From Chryseobacterium capnotolerans (GTDB lineage: Bacteria; Bacteroidota; Bacteroidia; Flavobacteriales; Weeksellaceae), in assembly GCF_021278965.1 (NCBI RefSeq), contig NZ_CP065589.1:1493001-1557000 (forward strand): DNA of 64,000 nt, written 5' to 3'. The translations under genes and the position numbers were made by a program. The notes beneath the pieces were generated by a model. The model was not told the DNA's origin, made no database searches, and worked only from the letters and a program-made list of their open reading frames with translations. This document shows, piece by piece, positions 26,409-35,334 of this stretch; within the stretch, counting starts at the first letter, position 1, and each line of letters begins with the position of its first letter.

Positions 26409-29400
26409 ATGTCTAATAACAAAAGAATTTTCGTAGAAAAAAGAGGAATTTTCGATGTTGAAAGTCCAAAAATTTTTGATGAAGTAAAAGCAGTTGTTCC
26501 GGCAATTCAAAGTGTAAAAGTCTACAATGTGTACGATATTTTTAACTTGAATGACGGGGAATTCGAGAAAGTAGTAAACAATACTTTCGTAGATCCTGTT
26601 ACTGATATTTTACATACAGAAAACCCTGCAAAAAGCATCCACTTCGGAATGGAGTTCCTGCCTGGTCAGTATGATCAGAGAGCAGATTCTGCGCAACAGT
26701 GTATCGCTTTATTGACAGAGAATGAAAAATCAAAAGTAAGAAGTGGAAAACTGATCGAATTTGTAGGAGTTTCAGAAGCCGATCTGGAGAAAATCAAAGA
26801 TCTTCTGATCAATAAAGTAGAATCTCAGGAAAAAGACCTGTCTGTATTGGATATTCCTGCTGATGAAACACCATCAAAAGTGTTGATTCACGAAAATTTC
26901 ATCAATTTCAATGATGCTGAGCTTGAAAATTTCTACAATAATCATGGTTTTGCGCTAGGATTAGATGACCTGAAGTTTATTCAGGAGTACTTCAAAACTG
27001 AAGAAAGAAATCCTACAGAAACAGAACTGAAAGTATTAGACACTTATTGGAGCGATCACTGTCGTCACACGACTTTCGAGACAGAATTGTCAGACATTCA
27101 GTTTGAAGGAAAATTCAAACAGACATTGGATACTATTTTCAATGATTATATCGAAAAAAGAAAATTCTTAGGCCGTGAGCTGAAACCTATTTCCTTAATG
27201 GATCTGGCAACAGTTTGTGGTAAATATTTCCATAAAACAGGGAATCTTGACAACCTTGTTATCTCAGATGAGATCAATGCTTGTACCATCCAGATCGAAG
27301 CCGAATATGATGGTAAAAAAGAACCTTGGTATTTGTTATTCAAGAACGAAACACACAATCACCCAACGGAAATTGAACCTTTCGGAGGTGCTTCTACTTG
27401 TTTAGGTGGAGCTATCAGAGATCCTTTATCCGGAAGATCGTTTGTGTTTCAAGCGATGAGATTAACTGGTGCTGCAGACGTTTTAGAATCAGTAGACAAA
27501 ACATTACCAGGGAAATTACCTCAAAAAACAATCACTAAACAGGCTGCAAACGGATATTCATCTTATGGGAACCAGATTGGTCTTGCAACCACAATGGTTT
27601 CTGAAATCTATGATGAAGGGTACAAAGCAAAAAGAATGGAAGTCGGTTTCGTTACCGGAGCCGTTCCTGTAGATTGGGTAAGACGTGAAAAGCCTGCTAA
27701 CGGAGATTCTATCATTATTTTAGGAGGAGCAACAGGTCGTGATGGAGTAGGAGGAGCAAGCGGAAGTTCAAAAGAACAGGACGAAACTTCTATCCACACC
27801 ATGAGTTCTGAAGTTCAGAAAGGAAATGCTGTAGAAGAACGTAAGATCCAAAGACTATTCAGAAACCCTGAGCTAACAAGATTAATCAAGAAATCTAATG
27901 ACTTTGGTGCAGGAGGAGTTTCCGTTGCGATTGGTGAAATTGCAGACTCTTTAGAAGTAAATCTTGATGTATTACCATTAAAATACGAAGGACTAAACGG
28001 AACAGAACTGGCTATTTCTGAATCTCAGGAAAGAATGGCGGTTGTAGTTGATCCGAAAGACAAAGAAAAGTTCATCAAATTCTGTGAAGCTGAAAACATT
28101 GTTGCTGTAGAAGTGGCAAAAGTAACAGATTCAGGAAGAATGCAGATGTTCTGGAAAGGAGATAAAATTGTAGACCTTTCAAGAGCATTCCTTGATACCA
28201 ACGGATGTTCAAAATCTCAGGAGGTAAAAATCAATCACCTTGAAGAAGTAAGAACAGAAACTAAAGCATTCAACGAAGAAAACTTCCTGAATACTTTAAA
28301 AGATAAAAACGTAGCTTCCCAAAAAGGATTATTGGAAATGTTCGACTCTTCAGTAGGAGGAACAACCGTTGCGATGCCTTTAGGTGGGAAATACCAGCAA
28401 ACCCTAATGGAAGGAAGTGTGCAGACACTGCCAATCTTAGGAGCAAAAGATATCAAAACAGTTTCCTTAGCAAGCTGGGGATTCGATGCTGAAATCTCAA
28501 AACAAAACTCATTATTGGGAGCATCTTACGCTGTTGTAGAAAGTATAGCGAAGATTGTTGCCATGGGTGGTGATTATAAAAATATAAGATTAAGCTTCCA
28601 GGAATATTTTGAAAAGCTTGGTCAGGCACCTGAAAAATGGGGTAAACCTTTAGCTTCACTTTTAGGAGCTTATGATGCACAGATCAACCTTGGATTAGCT
28701 GCTATCGGTGGTAAAGATTCCATGAGTGGAACATACCAGGATCTGAATGTGCCGCCAACATTGATTTCCTTTGCATGTGCAAACGGAGAAAAACAAAATA
28801 TCATTTCTCCGGAATTTAAGACGGCTGGAAACAAAGTATATTTCTTCAACCACATTGCTCAGGAAAATGGTCTTCCAAACTATGATGCTTTAAAAGACGT
28901 TTACGAATTCATCTTTGAAAACATCAAAACAGGAAAAATTGTTTCTATAAAAACAGTAAAAGACGGTGGAGTAGCTGTAGCATTGGCAAAAATGAGTTTC
29001 GGAAACAGATTAGGTGCTGAAATCAACGCTGATGAAAATACGTTATTAGCTAAAAATATCGGTAGCTTAATTATCGAAGCTAAAGAAGAATTAAGCAATG
29101 CATCTCTTCAATTAATCGGAGAAGTAAAAGACTCAGGAATTTTAAAGGTTAACAATCTCGAAACCCGCATCACGGATCTCGAAGCGGCTTACACTGGGAC
29201 ATTCGAAAACCTTTTCCCAACAACAGAAAAAGAAAAGATTACGGTTGAAATTGATGAAAAATCAAACTCAATCCACCCAAGAAATATCATTATCAAAAAA
29301 CACGGAATTGCACAGCCTAAAGTATTTGCTCCGGTATTCCCAGGAACCAACTGTGAGTATGATACTTTAAATGCATTCCAGAAAGAAGGTGCTGTAGTAA

Positions 29401-30104
29401 GCAGCCTGCCTTTAATCAATATCAGCCACCAATTATTGGATGAAAGTATTGATGCATGGGTAGAGGAAATCAAAACGTCTCAAATCCTTGCTTTCTCAGG
29501 AGGTTTCTCAGCAGGTGATGAGCCGGATGGTTCTGCAAAATTCATTGTTAACGTTTTAAAGAACGAGAAAATGAGAAATGCAGTTCACGAATTATTAGAC
29601 AGAGATGGAATGATCATTGGGATCTGTAACGGATTCCAGGCTTTGGTTAAATCTGGATTATTACCTTACGGAAGAATCAAGGATTTGGATGAAAACTCTC
29701 CAACATTAGCTCACAATGCGATCAGAAGACACATTTCTCAGATGGTTACTGTAAAGGTAGTGAACGATGAAAGTCCATGGTTAAAAGGAATGAAAGGTCA
29801 GACTTACACCATTCCGATCTCTCACGGAGAAGGACGTTTCATGGCTTCAGAAGAAGAAATCAAGAAGTTATATGAAAACGGGCAGATTGCAACACAGTAC
29901 ATCGACTTCGATGGAAACATTGCCCACGGAATGCCGTTCAACCCGAACAATTCATTATTCGGAATTGAAGGAGTGACCAGCCCATGTGGAAAGATCTACG
30001 GAAGAATGGGACACCCGGAAAGATTTACGGATGGTCTCATGAGAAATATTCCAACCGCGAATTATCACAATATATTCAAAAACGGTGTTGAATACTTCAA
30101 ATAA
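26409..30104 (+). CDS. purL: phosphoribosylformylglycinamidine synthase
   Basis: 1231 residues, the large single-chain form. It converts FGAR to FGAM with glutamine and ATP in purine synthesis. Domains: N-terminal PurS-like part, linker with LDTYWSDHCRHTTF, two AIR-synthase halves (FKNETHNHPTEIEPFGG; SVGGTTVAMPLGG and AIGGKDSMSGTY), and a C-terminal glutamine amidotransferase with nucleophile Cys1073 in GICNGFQAL and ISHGEGRF with GHPERF. All expected motifs are present. A short gap to the following barstar-like gene suggests read-through. Confidence 0.97.
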   Translation: MSNNKRIFVEKRGIFDVESPKIFDEVKAVVPAIQSVKVYNVYDIFNLNDGEFEKVVNNTFVDPVTDILHTENPAKSIHFGMEFLPGQYDQRADSAQQCIALLTENEKSKVRSGKLIEFVGVSEADLEKIKDLLINKVESQEKDLSVLDIPADETPSKVLIHENFINFNDAELENFYNNHGFALGLDDLKFIQEYFKTEERNPTETELKVLDTYWSDHCRHTTFETELSDIQFEGKFKQTLDTIFNDYIEKRKFLGRELKPISLMDLATVCGKYFHKTGNLDNLVISDEINACTIQIEAEYDGKKEPWYLLFKNETHNHPTEIEPFGGASTCLGGAIRDPLSGRSFVFQAMRLTGAADVLESVDKTLPGKLPQKTITKQAANGYSSYGNQIGLATTMVSEIYDEGYKAKRMEVGFVTGAVPVDWVRREKPANGDSIIILGGATGRDGVGGASGSSKEQDETSIHTMSSEVQKGNAVEERKIQRLFRNPELTRLIKKSNDFGAGGVSVAIGEIADSLEVNLDVLPLKYEGLNGTELAISESQERMAVVVDPKDKEKFIKFCEAENIVAVEVAKVTDSGRMQMFWKGDKIVDLSRAFLDTNGCSKSQEVKINHLEEVRTETKAFNEENFLNTLKDKNVASQKGLLEMFDSSVGGTTVAMPLGGKYQQTLMEGSVQTLPILGAKDIKTVSLASWGFDAEISKQNSLLGASYAVVESIAKIVAMGGDYKNIRLSFQEYFEKLGQAPEKWGKPLASLLGAYDAQINLGLAAIGGKDSMSGTYQDLNVPPTLISFACANGEKQNIISPEFKTAGNKVYFFNHIAQENGLPNYDALKDVYEFIFENIKTGKIVSIKTVKDGGVAVALAKMSFGNRLGAEINADENTLLAKNIGSLIIEAKEELSNASLQLIGEVKDSGILKVNNLETRITDLEAAYTGTFENLFPTTEKEKITVEIDEKSNSIHPRNIIIKKHGIAQPKVFAPVFPGTNCEYDTLNAFQKEGAVVSSLPLINISHQLLDESIDAWVEEIKTSQILAFSGGFSAGDEPDGSAKFIVNVLKNEKMRNAVHELLDRDGMIIGICNGFQALVKSGLLPYGRIKDLDENSPTLAHNAIRRHISQMVTVKVVNDESPWLKGMKGQTYTIPISHGEGRFMASEEEIKKLYENGQIATQYIDFDGNIAHGMPFNPNNSLFGIEGVTSPCGKIYGRMGHPERFTDGLMRNIPTANYHNIFKNGVEYFK

Positions 30105-30117
30105 CAATACAAGAAAA

Positions 30118-30498
30118 ATGATCGTCATCCATGGCGGTCATTTTTCGTCTTTAGACGGTTTCTACGAAGAAGTTTCTAAAGTTTTAATGAAAGATACAGA
30201 TTGGAAAGTAGGAACATTAGATGGTTTTGATGATATTCTGTACGGTGGTTTCGGAGCCTTTGAAAACAAGGATAAAATTGAAATTATTTGGAAAGAATCA
30301 CAAAAATCAAAAGACGAGTTAGGACTTAAAGCAACCCAGGAATTCTACGAAAATAAAATCAAACAAGGAAAACCTTTCAACATAGAACTGATTCAGCAAA
30401 AATTAGATGATCTGAATGCAGGAAAAGGGCAGACACTGTTTGAGATCCTGGTAGAAATTATCAAATCACATACAAATATTACTCTGACGCTTGATTGA
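30118..30498 (+). CDS. barstar-family (RNase inhibitor-like) protein
   Basis: 126 residues from the ATG at 30118, 13 bases after purL; an in-frame ATG at 30085 overlaps purL and is less likely. MIVIHGGHFSSLDGFYEEVSKVL and LDGFDDILYGGFGAF fit the barstar fold, whose acidic face blocks barnase-type ribonucleases. No barnase-like gene is visible nearby. It could be an orphan immunity protein against incoming RNase toxins or a housekeeping barstar-like protein. Confidence 0.8.
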   Translation: MIVIHGGHFSSLDGFYEEVSKVLMKDTDWKVGTLDGFDDILYGGFGAFENKDKIEIIWKESQKSKDELGLKATQEFYENKIKQGKPFNIELIQQKLDDLNAGKGQTLFEILVEIIKSHTNITLTLD

Positions 30499-30531
30499 TG
30501 AGTAATGAGTAATGAGTAATGAGTAATGAGT
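30499..30531. repeat. TGAGTAA heptamer tandem repeat
   Basis: Four complete TGAGTAA units and a partial fifth, starting right after the stop codon of the barstar-like gene. Related units occur at 6172-6200. The unit carries in-frame stops in all frames as it shifts (TGA, TAA), so it may act as a stop cassette, or may simply be a variable-number repeat. Confidence 0.8.
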
Positions 30532-30948
30532 GGAAATTTTAAAATATGAATCACTCACTGTTTTCAAACCTATCATTAAGCTTCATCAAAATCAACTTGT
30601 TGAGTCGCTCTTTGCTCCCTAAAATCAACAGAATCATAATAAGAACTTTGCGTCAAAGAAATATATTTCAACCATTAATAAAAATGAAGACTTTAAGATA
30701 AGCTAAGTCATCATCAAAGATGAATTTAGAGAGTAACTTATATAATATAGCTTCAGTTGTTTTCTTAACAATTCTTCACTGCTTGAAGAACCTTAATGGT
30801 TTAAAATTCATTCTATATAATTTCATATTAAAAATTCTCGCAGATTATACAGATTTCGCAGATTTTGTCTTACCTTGAAAAATATTTTGAATACCTTAAT
30901 CGTGGCATCTGCGATAGATTGAGATCAGAAAACAAAAGAATTTATTGA
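30532..30948. other. gene-free AT-rich region with dispersed repeat remnants
   Basis: About 420 bases without a convincing gene. It contains 'tctcgcagattatacagatttcgcagatt' type words (30836-30866) and 'gcatctgcgatagattgagat' (30904-30924), related to the repeat at 1675 and 40535. No promoter stands out. Confidence 0.45.
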
Positions 30949-31579
30949 ATGAAGAAAATAGTATATGGGCTGTTCTTTGGGGATAGCATAACTTATGGAG
31001 AATATGATGGTATTTTTTGGAGGCTGGGTGGATATTCTGAAGAGATATGCTTTGCAAAAGTATCATGAAGGAAATGGTGATGAACTGATTTTATTCAATT
31101 TGGGAATCGGTGGCGAAACCACAGAAGGGTTGTTGAAACGGATGCCTGTAGAATTGGAAGCCAGAAATTCTGCCGATGGAAACTTGGTTTTCTTAAGCTA
31201 CGGTGCGAATGATCTCGCTATAAAAGAAGGAGAACAGGTCGTAGAGCGCGAAAAATTTAAAAATAATATTATCGCAGCTGTTCAGCATGCTCAAAAGTTC
31301 TCTAAAGACATTTATTTGGTAAGTATTCTTCCTATCTCTCAAAATATAGATGGAGTAGTGGTAAGCTCAGGAAAGCTAAGATCCAACGAAGAAGTTGTGG
31401 CTTACAATCAAATTCTTAAAGAAATTACGGCCGATTATTCTTTGAGATATATCGATTTTTATAATGCAATATTAGATGATAAAGAAGTTCTTCTCTCAGC
31501 AGATGGAGTTCACCCTAATGAAAAAGGTTATGGAATCATGGCCGAAATTGCAATTCCAATCATTGAAAAATATTTATAA
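30949..31579 (+). CDS. GDSL-type esterase/lipase, frame broken
   Basis: Starts at ATG 30949 (MKKIVYGLFFGDSITYGEYDG). The T6 run at 31013-31018 has one T too many; with T5 the frame reads DGIFGGWVDILKRYALQ and continues to 31579, about 209 residues. SGNH blocks are visible: GDSITYG (Ser nucleophile), LGIGGETT (Gly), SYGANDL (Asn) and DGVHPNEKGYG (Asp-His pair). No signal peptide, so a cytoplasmic hydrolase of acyl esters is inferred. Its TAA overlaps the next ATG by one base (TAATG), so the pair is translationally coupled. Confidence 0.85.
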
Positions 31580-31911
31580 TGCCTTATTTATTTTCTTACG
31601 GAACCTTACAAAATGAAAAGGTTCAACTCGAAACATTCGGACGAATTTTACAAGGTGAGAAAGACTTCTTATTAGGATATAAACTGAATATGCTTGAAAT
31701 TACAGACCCGGAAGTTTTAAGAAAGAGCGGCCAGAAATATCATCCGGTTCTGGATTTTTCAGGAAGCGCTGATGATGAAATAGAAGGAATGCTGTTTGAA
31801 GTGACAGAAGCCGAAATTCTTCAGGCAGACGAATATGAAGTAGATGATTATAAAAGAATTGAAACCGTTTTTAAATCCGGAAATAAAGGATTTATTTACG
31901 TGGGGAAATAA
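31579..31911 (+). CDS. gamma-glutamylcyclotransferase-like (AIG2) protein
   Basis: 110 residues. LFSYGTLQNEKVQLETFGR near the N-terminus is the YGTL motif of the AIG2/GGCT fold, and DEYEVDDYKRI supplies the typical acidic segment with the catalytic Glu. The family releases 5-oxoproline from gamma-glutamyl amines; substrate here unknown. Overlaps the GDSL gene by one base. Confidence 0.85.
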   Translation: MPYLFSYGTLQNEKVQLETFGRILQGEKDFLLGYKLNMLEITDPEVLRKSGQKYHPVLDFSGSADDEIEGMLFEVTEAEILQADEYEVDDYKRIETVFKSGNKGFIYVGK

Positions 31912-31948
31912 ACTTTTTTGCATTTATTTTCGATGAGTGAATTTTATT

Positions 31949-31979
31949 TAGTAGTTTTAAGTAGTAAAAAAAACTACTA
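31949..31979 (+). promoter_or_regulatory. inverted repeat overlapping the start codon of the GG-leader peptide
   Basis: tagtagtttt (31949-31958) and aaaactacta (31970-31979) are perfect 10-base complements. The last base of the right arm is the A of the ATG. In mRNA this could hide the start, but no strong Shine-Dalgarno lies in it. It may instead be an operator. Role inferred. Confidence 0.5.
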
Positions 31980-32167
31980 TGAAAAATTTAAAGAAAATTA
32001 AAAGACAAGAGTTAAAAACTGTAAAAGGAGGAGGAGTAAACCCACCTAGGATTATTTATCCCAAAGATGAAAATGGAAACTGCAGTACATTTCCCTATTA
32101 CTATTATTGCCCAAAATATGATGGATGTATGAGTGGGGAAGCTTGGGATGCCTATTGTCCTTTGTAA
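31979..32167 (+). CDS. GG-leader bacteriocin-like peptide precursor
   Basis: 62 residues. The N-terminus MKNLKKIKRQELKTVKGGG has the layout of double-glycine leader peptides widespread in Chryseobacterium. The mature part after GG is about 43 residues, rich in Tyr and Pro, with four Cys (NCST, YCPK, GCMS, YCPL), which could form two disulfides or be modified. No peptidase-containing exporter, radical SAM gene or immunity gene is next to it, so it is an orphan precursor in this window. A strong terminator follows. Bacteriocin function is not shown. Confidence 0.75.
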   Translation: MKNLKKIKRQELKTVKGGGVNPPRIIYPKDENGNCSTFPYYYYCPKYDGCMSGEAWDAYCPL

Positions 32168-32190
32168 GATAAAAATAATTTAGTAAACAG

Positions 32191-32229
32191 AACGTTTCTG
32201 AAAATTAAGTATTTTTCAGAAACGTTTTT
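32191..32229 (+). terminator. intrinsic terminator of the GG-leader gene
   Basis: Perfect 14-base stem aacgtttctgaaaa / ttttcagaaacgtt, loop of 8 bases, then T. One of the strongest hairpins in the window. The stretch from here to the promoter at 32424 holds a short 'ggctttagcc' repeat near 32262-32306 and no gene. Confidence 0.9.
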
Positions 32230-32423
32230 GCTTTAAAAACAATATCACCATCAATAGAAAGGGCTTTAGCCCGTTTTGTATTTAAAAACAAATCCATTGG
32301 CTTTAGCCAAAACATAAAAACAAGTCATTAATGATATTTTTCGCCTTAGATATCGTGGGATTATTTATTAATTATCATTCATTCGAAATTCTCTCCTGAC
32401 AAACAGTTGTCACAACTCCTTTC

Positions 32424-32431
32424 TATCTTTG
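32424..32431 (+). promoter_or_regulatory. -7 promoter element of the effector-binding protein gene
   Basis: TATCTTTG fits TAnnTTTG, with TTG at 32407-32409 (spacing 14, shorter than the usual 17-20). The ATG follows 23 bases later. Confidence 0.55.
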
Positions 32432-32454
32432 GCCTACAATAAAAAATCAAAAAA

Positions 32455-32913
32455 ATGAATAACGTAAAAGTAGAACCTTTTATGGTGATAGGAATCGCAG
32501 TAAGGACAACCAATGAGAATGAGCAGGCAGCGAAGGATATCCCAGTGTTATGGGAAAAGCTGATGAAAGAAAATGTATTGGAGAATATCCCTAATAAAAT
32601 AGACAATACCGTTTATTCAATCTATACAGATTATGAAAAAGACCATACGAAACCTTATACTACACTGTTAGGATGTAAAGTAGAAAATCTTGATCATGTT
32701 CCGGAAGGAATGATTGGGAAATCTTTTGAGGGTGGAAATTATATAAAGTTTACAGCAAAAGGAAATTTGGCGGACGGCTTAGTGATCAATGAATGGTTTA
32801 AAATCTGGAACATGGAGCTGGGAAGAACCTTTACGGCTGACTTTGAAATGTATGGAGAAAAAGCACAGAATCCTTCCGATGCAGAGGTTGATATTTTGAT
32901 TGCTGTACAATAA
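32455..32913 (+). CDS. GyrI-like / AraC-type effector-binding domain protein
   Basis: 152 residues, the stand-alone effector-binding domain. MVIGIAVRTTNEN at the N-terminus, YSIYTDYEKDHTKPYTTLLGCKV in the middle and GRTFTADFEMYGE near the end fit the GyrI-like fold, which binds small hydrophobic or cationic ligands in SbmC and BmrR. No DNA-binding domain. A role in detoxification or sensing is possible but not shown. Confidence 0.8.
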   Translation: MNNVKVEPFMVIGIAVRTTNENEQAAKDIPVLWEKLMKENVLENIPNKIDNTVYSIYTDYEKDHTKPYTTLLGCKVENLDHVPEGMIGKSFEGGNYIKFTAKGNLADGLVINEWFKIWNMELGRTFTADFEMYGEKAQNPSDAEVDILIAVQ

Positions 32914-32950
32914 ACAAAATAGCAAGTAAAACTTATATTCATTTCCCTAT

Positions 32951-32988
32951 AAAAAAGCCTGTTCATCATGATGAGAACAGGCTTTTTT
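32951..32988. terminator. bidirectional terminator between convergent genes
   Basis: aaaaaagcctgttc / gaacaggctttttt with a loop of about 10 bases. A and T runs on both sides serve the + strand gene ending at 32913 and the - strand gene ending at 32989. Confidence 0.9.
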
Positions 32989-33447
32989 TTATTTATAGAA
33001 AATAGTCTTTATATAATCTTTAGTGCCATCTCCATTATAATCAGAGTTGTCTGCTGCAAGAATGGTGAGTTTATTGGCAGTGATTTCCAGGACTTCTGAT
33101 TCATTATTATTAATCGTAAGCTTCATGTGAGCAGGATTGTAGAGATAAGGCAATGTGGCCTCCTTCATTACACATTCAGAACTTATGCTGTTATAATCAG
33201 CCATATAATACTTACCGTTGTTTCTGAACTCATAAGTACTTTTTTTCTTACAATCATCGGGAGGAGTTTCTTTAAGAATAGTCTCTTTATTATCCCCGGA
33301 AATGATGTATTGGATCTGGATCTTCCAGATTCCTACAATATTGGTATCATAAACAGGATCAGGAATAGATCCCTTTGGAGTATCATCACCTAAGGTACAT
33401 GATATAAAACTTCCAGATATTAAGATCCCAGCGACTATCTTTTTCAT
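32989..33447 (-). CDS. lipocalin-like lipoprotein
   Basis: 152 residues with lipobox SFISC (Cys17). After a Pro-rich linker, IVGIWKIQIQYIISG, STYEFRNNGKYYMADY and KLTILAADNSDYNGDG follow the order of lipocalin-like (DUF5004 or lipocalin_4-type) domains of Bacteroidota, beginning with GxW. Outer-membrane or periplasmic face. Ligand unknown. Confidence 0.7.
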   Translation of the reverse strand: MKKIVAGILISGSFISCTLGDDTPKGSIPDPVYDTNIVGIWKIQIQYIISGDNKETILKETPPDDCKKKSTYEFRNNGKYYMADYNSISSECVMKEATLPYLYNPAHMKLTINNNESEVLEITANKLTILAADNSDYNGDGTKDYIKTIFYK

Positions 33448-33519
33448 AAATGAATTTTTGGCGAACTTAATGAAAATACTTAAAAGAATCTAGAATAATT
33501 TCAGCTTTTCTTTGATTTT

Positions 33520-33873
33520 TTAAAAAATATACTTCCAATAAATAAGAATCCCGATAATCACAGAAACAACAGCTATTAATACAACCGCTCCGGCCGCAAT
33601 ATCCTTAATAAAGCCGATTCTTTTGTCAAAATCAGGTTGAATGATATCACATATCTTTTCGATGGCTGTATTGAAAATTTCAGCACTCAAAACGGCTGTA
33701 GAAATGATCAGTATAATGGCAGCATCGGTAGACGTAAGTTTTAAATAAAAAATTAGGACCAGATTAATAAAAAAGGCCAGAAGCTCGATCTGAAAATTCC
33801 TTTCCGTTTTAATCATCATAAAAACACCCCGGAAAGCATTCAGAAAACTTTTATGGAGAGGAGGTTTTTGCAT
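33520..33873 (-). CDS. dgkA: diacylglycerol/undecaprenol kinase family protein
   Basis: 117 residues, usual length. Three transmembrane segments (LLAFFINLVLIFYL, AIILIISTAVLSAEIFNTAIE and VVLIAVVSVIIGILIYW). Motifs SAEIFNTAIE and FIKDIAAGAVV are the active-site signatures of the small integral-membrane kinases that phosphorylate diacylglycerol or undecaprenol with ATP in the inner membrane. Which lipid is used cannot be told. Confidence 0.92.
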   Translation of the reverse strand: MQKPPLHKSFLNAFRGVFMMIKTERNFQIELLAFFINLVLIFYLKLTSTDAAIILIISTAVLSAEIFNTAIEKICDIIQPDFDKRIGFIKDIAAGAVVLIAVVSVIIGILIYWKYIF

Positions 33874-34095
33874 GTTCCCTTACTTTTTTCAACAAAGATA
33901 GCTTTTGTATTTTGATTGTTGCCGGTAATCTGTTATATTTGGAAAACTAAGATTACAATATATTCAGCAGTCAATATTTTGATACAAAAATATACCGCTA
34001 TGGAAACCAGAACGTAATATCGGGTCTGAAACCCCATTGACGATCTTTGTTAAAAACTCGTCAGGATTATTCTTTTCTTTGTTGTATGTATTTAT

Positions 34096-34103
34096 TATAT
34101 TTG
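34096..34103 (+). promoter_or_regulatory. dnaN -7 promoter element
   Basis: TATATTTG, an exact TAnnTTTG match 22 bases before the ATG. TTTG at 34078-34081 is a possible -33 box with short spacing. The rest of 33874-34095 shows no gene. Confidence 0.6.
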
Positions 34104-34125
34104 TAGAAACTTATTTTATAAATCT

Positions 34126-35256
34126 ATGAAATTTATTATTTCAAGTGGTGAACTGCAGAAGGCGTTGCAAACTGTAAGTGGCGTAATATCAAGCTCTCAA
34201 TCGAGACCGATTTTAGAAAACTATCTTTTTGAATTAGACGGAAATAATGTTACCATTACAGCATCTGACGGCGAGACAACTCTTGTAACTTCTCTGGAAG
34301 TAAAGTCTGATGACTCAGGTAAATTTGCTGTTCCTGCTAAAATTTTTCAGGATTTTATCAAGACATACGGAGAACAACCTTTAACATTTGTTGTAAAGGA
34401 CAATGCGGAAGGAACTGGAAGCCAGCTTGAGATTTTAGATGAAAAAGATAATTTCGCAGTAGCATTAGATAACGCTGATGACTATCCTGAATTGCCAGAA
34501 TTCGACGCTTCTCAAAGCGTGGTTATGCCGGCAGGAGTTTTGTCTGAAGCTTTAACCAATACATTATTTGCCACCAGTAACGATTCACTTCGTCCGGTAA
34601 TGACAGGAGTATTATTCCAGTTTGGAGAAAACGAAACCAATTTCGTTTCTACAGATTCTCACAGGCTTGTTGTTTACAAAAGAGCAGACCTGATGAATGC
34701 TGAGCCAATGGAGTTTATCATGCCTAAAAAACCTTTGAATATCTTCAAAAATATTCTGGCAAGTTCCAATGATGACGTTAAAATCGACTTCAATGAGAAC
34801 ATGGCTAAATTTACTTTTGGTAAGCATATATGGATCTGTAGACTGATTGACGGTAAATATCCAAACTATACAGCGGTAATCCCTAAAGAGAATCCGAATG
34901 TATTGACGATTAACAGAAACCTTTTATTGGGAGCCATCAAGAGAGCCTCTATTATGTCTAACAAATCTACCAACCAGGTAAGATTTAAGCTTTCAGGAAA
35001 TATTCTTCACCTTCATGCAGAAGATACAGAATATGCAAACAAAGCAGATATGCAGATTCCTTGTGACTACAACGGAGAAGATATCAATATCGGATTCAGC
35101 TCTAAATTCTTAACTGAGATGTTAACGATCTTAGGTTCTGATGATATCACAATGAAAATGTCTCAGCCAAACAGACCGGGAATTATTGAACCGCTTGATG
35201 GCCTTGAAGAAAACGAAAATATCTTAATGTTATCAATGCCGGTAATCGGATTGTAA
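34126..35256 (+). CDS. dnaN: DNA polymerase III beta subunit (sliding clamp)
   Basis: 376 residues, full length, with three clamp domains. MKFIISSGELQKALQTVSGVISS begins domain 1, FVSTDSHRLVVYKR lies in domain 2, and the C-terminus ENILMLSMPVIGL matches the hydrophobic partner-binding end of bacterial clamps. The ring tethers polymerase III to DNA. Single gene with its own promoter and terminator. dnaA and gyrB are not adjacent, as is usual in flavobacteria. Confidence 0.97.
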   Translation: MKFIISSGELQKALQTVSGVISSSQSRPILENYLFELDGNNVTITASDGETTLVTSLEVKSDDSGKFAVPAKIFQDFIKTYGEQPLTFVVKDNAEGTGSQLEILDEKDNFAVALDNADDYPELPEFDASQSVVMPAGVLSEALTNTLFATSNDSLRPVMTGVLFQFGENETNFVSTDSHRLVVYKRADLMNAEPMEFIMPKKPLNIFKNILASSNDDVKIDFNENMAKFTFGKHIWICRLIDGKYPNYTAVIPKENPNVLTINRNLLLGAIKRASIMSNKSTNQVRFKLSGNILHLHAEDTEYANKADMQIPCDYNGEDINIGFSSKFLTEMLTILGSDDITMKMSQPNRPGIIEPLDGLEENENILMLSMPVIGL

Positions 35257-35287
35257 TATTAAAATAAAAATATTTACATGAAATATA

Positions 35288-35317
35288 AGAGGTTTTGTCT
35301 TTCAAAACCTCTTTTTT
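35288..35317 (+). terminator. dnaN terminator
   Basis: agaggtttt / aaaacctct, loop of 7 bases, then five T. An in-frame ATG at 35278 for the next gene lies upstream of this hairpin, so that start is rejected. Confidence 0.9.
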
Positions 35318-35334
35318 ATATCATAAAACGAACC

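Noticed and set aside
35278..35334. ATG at 35278 as start of the M23 peptidase
   Set aside because: It would translate through the dnaN terminator, and the signal peptide only begins after residue 20 of that frame.
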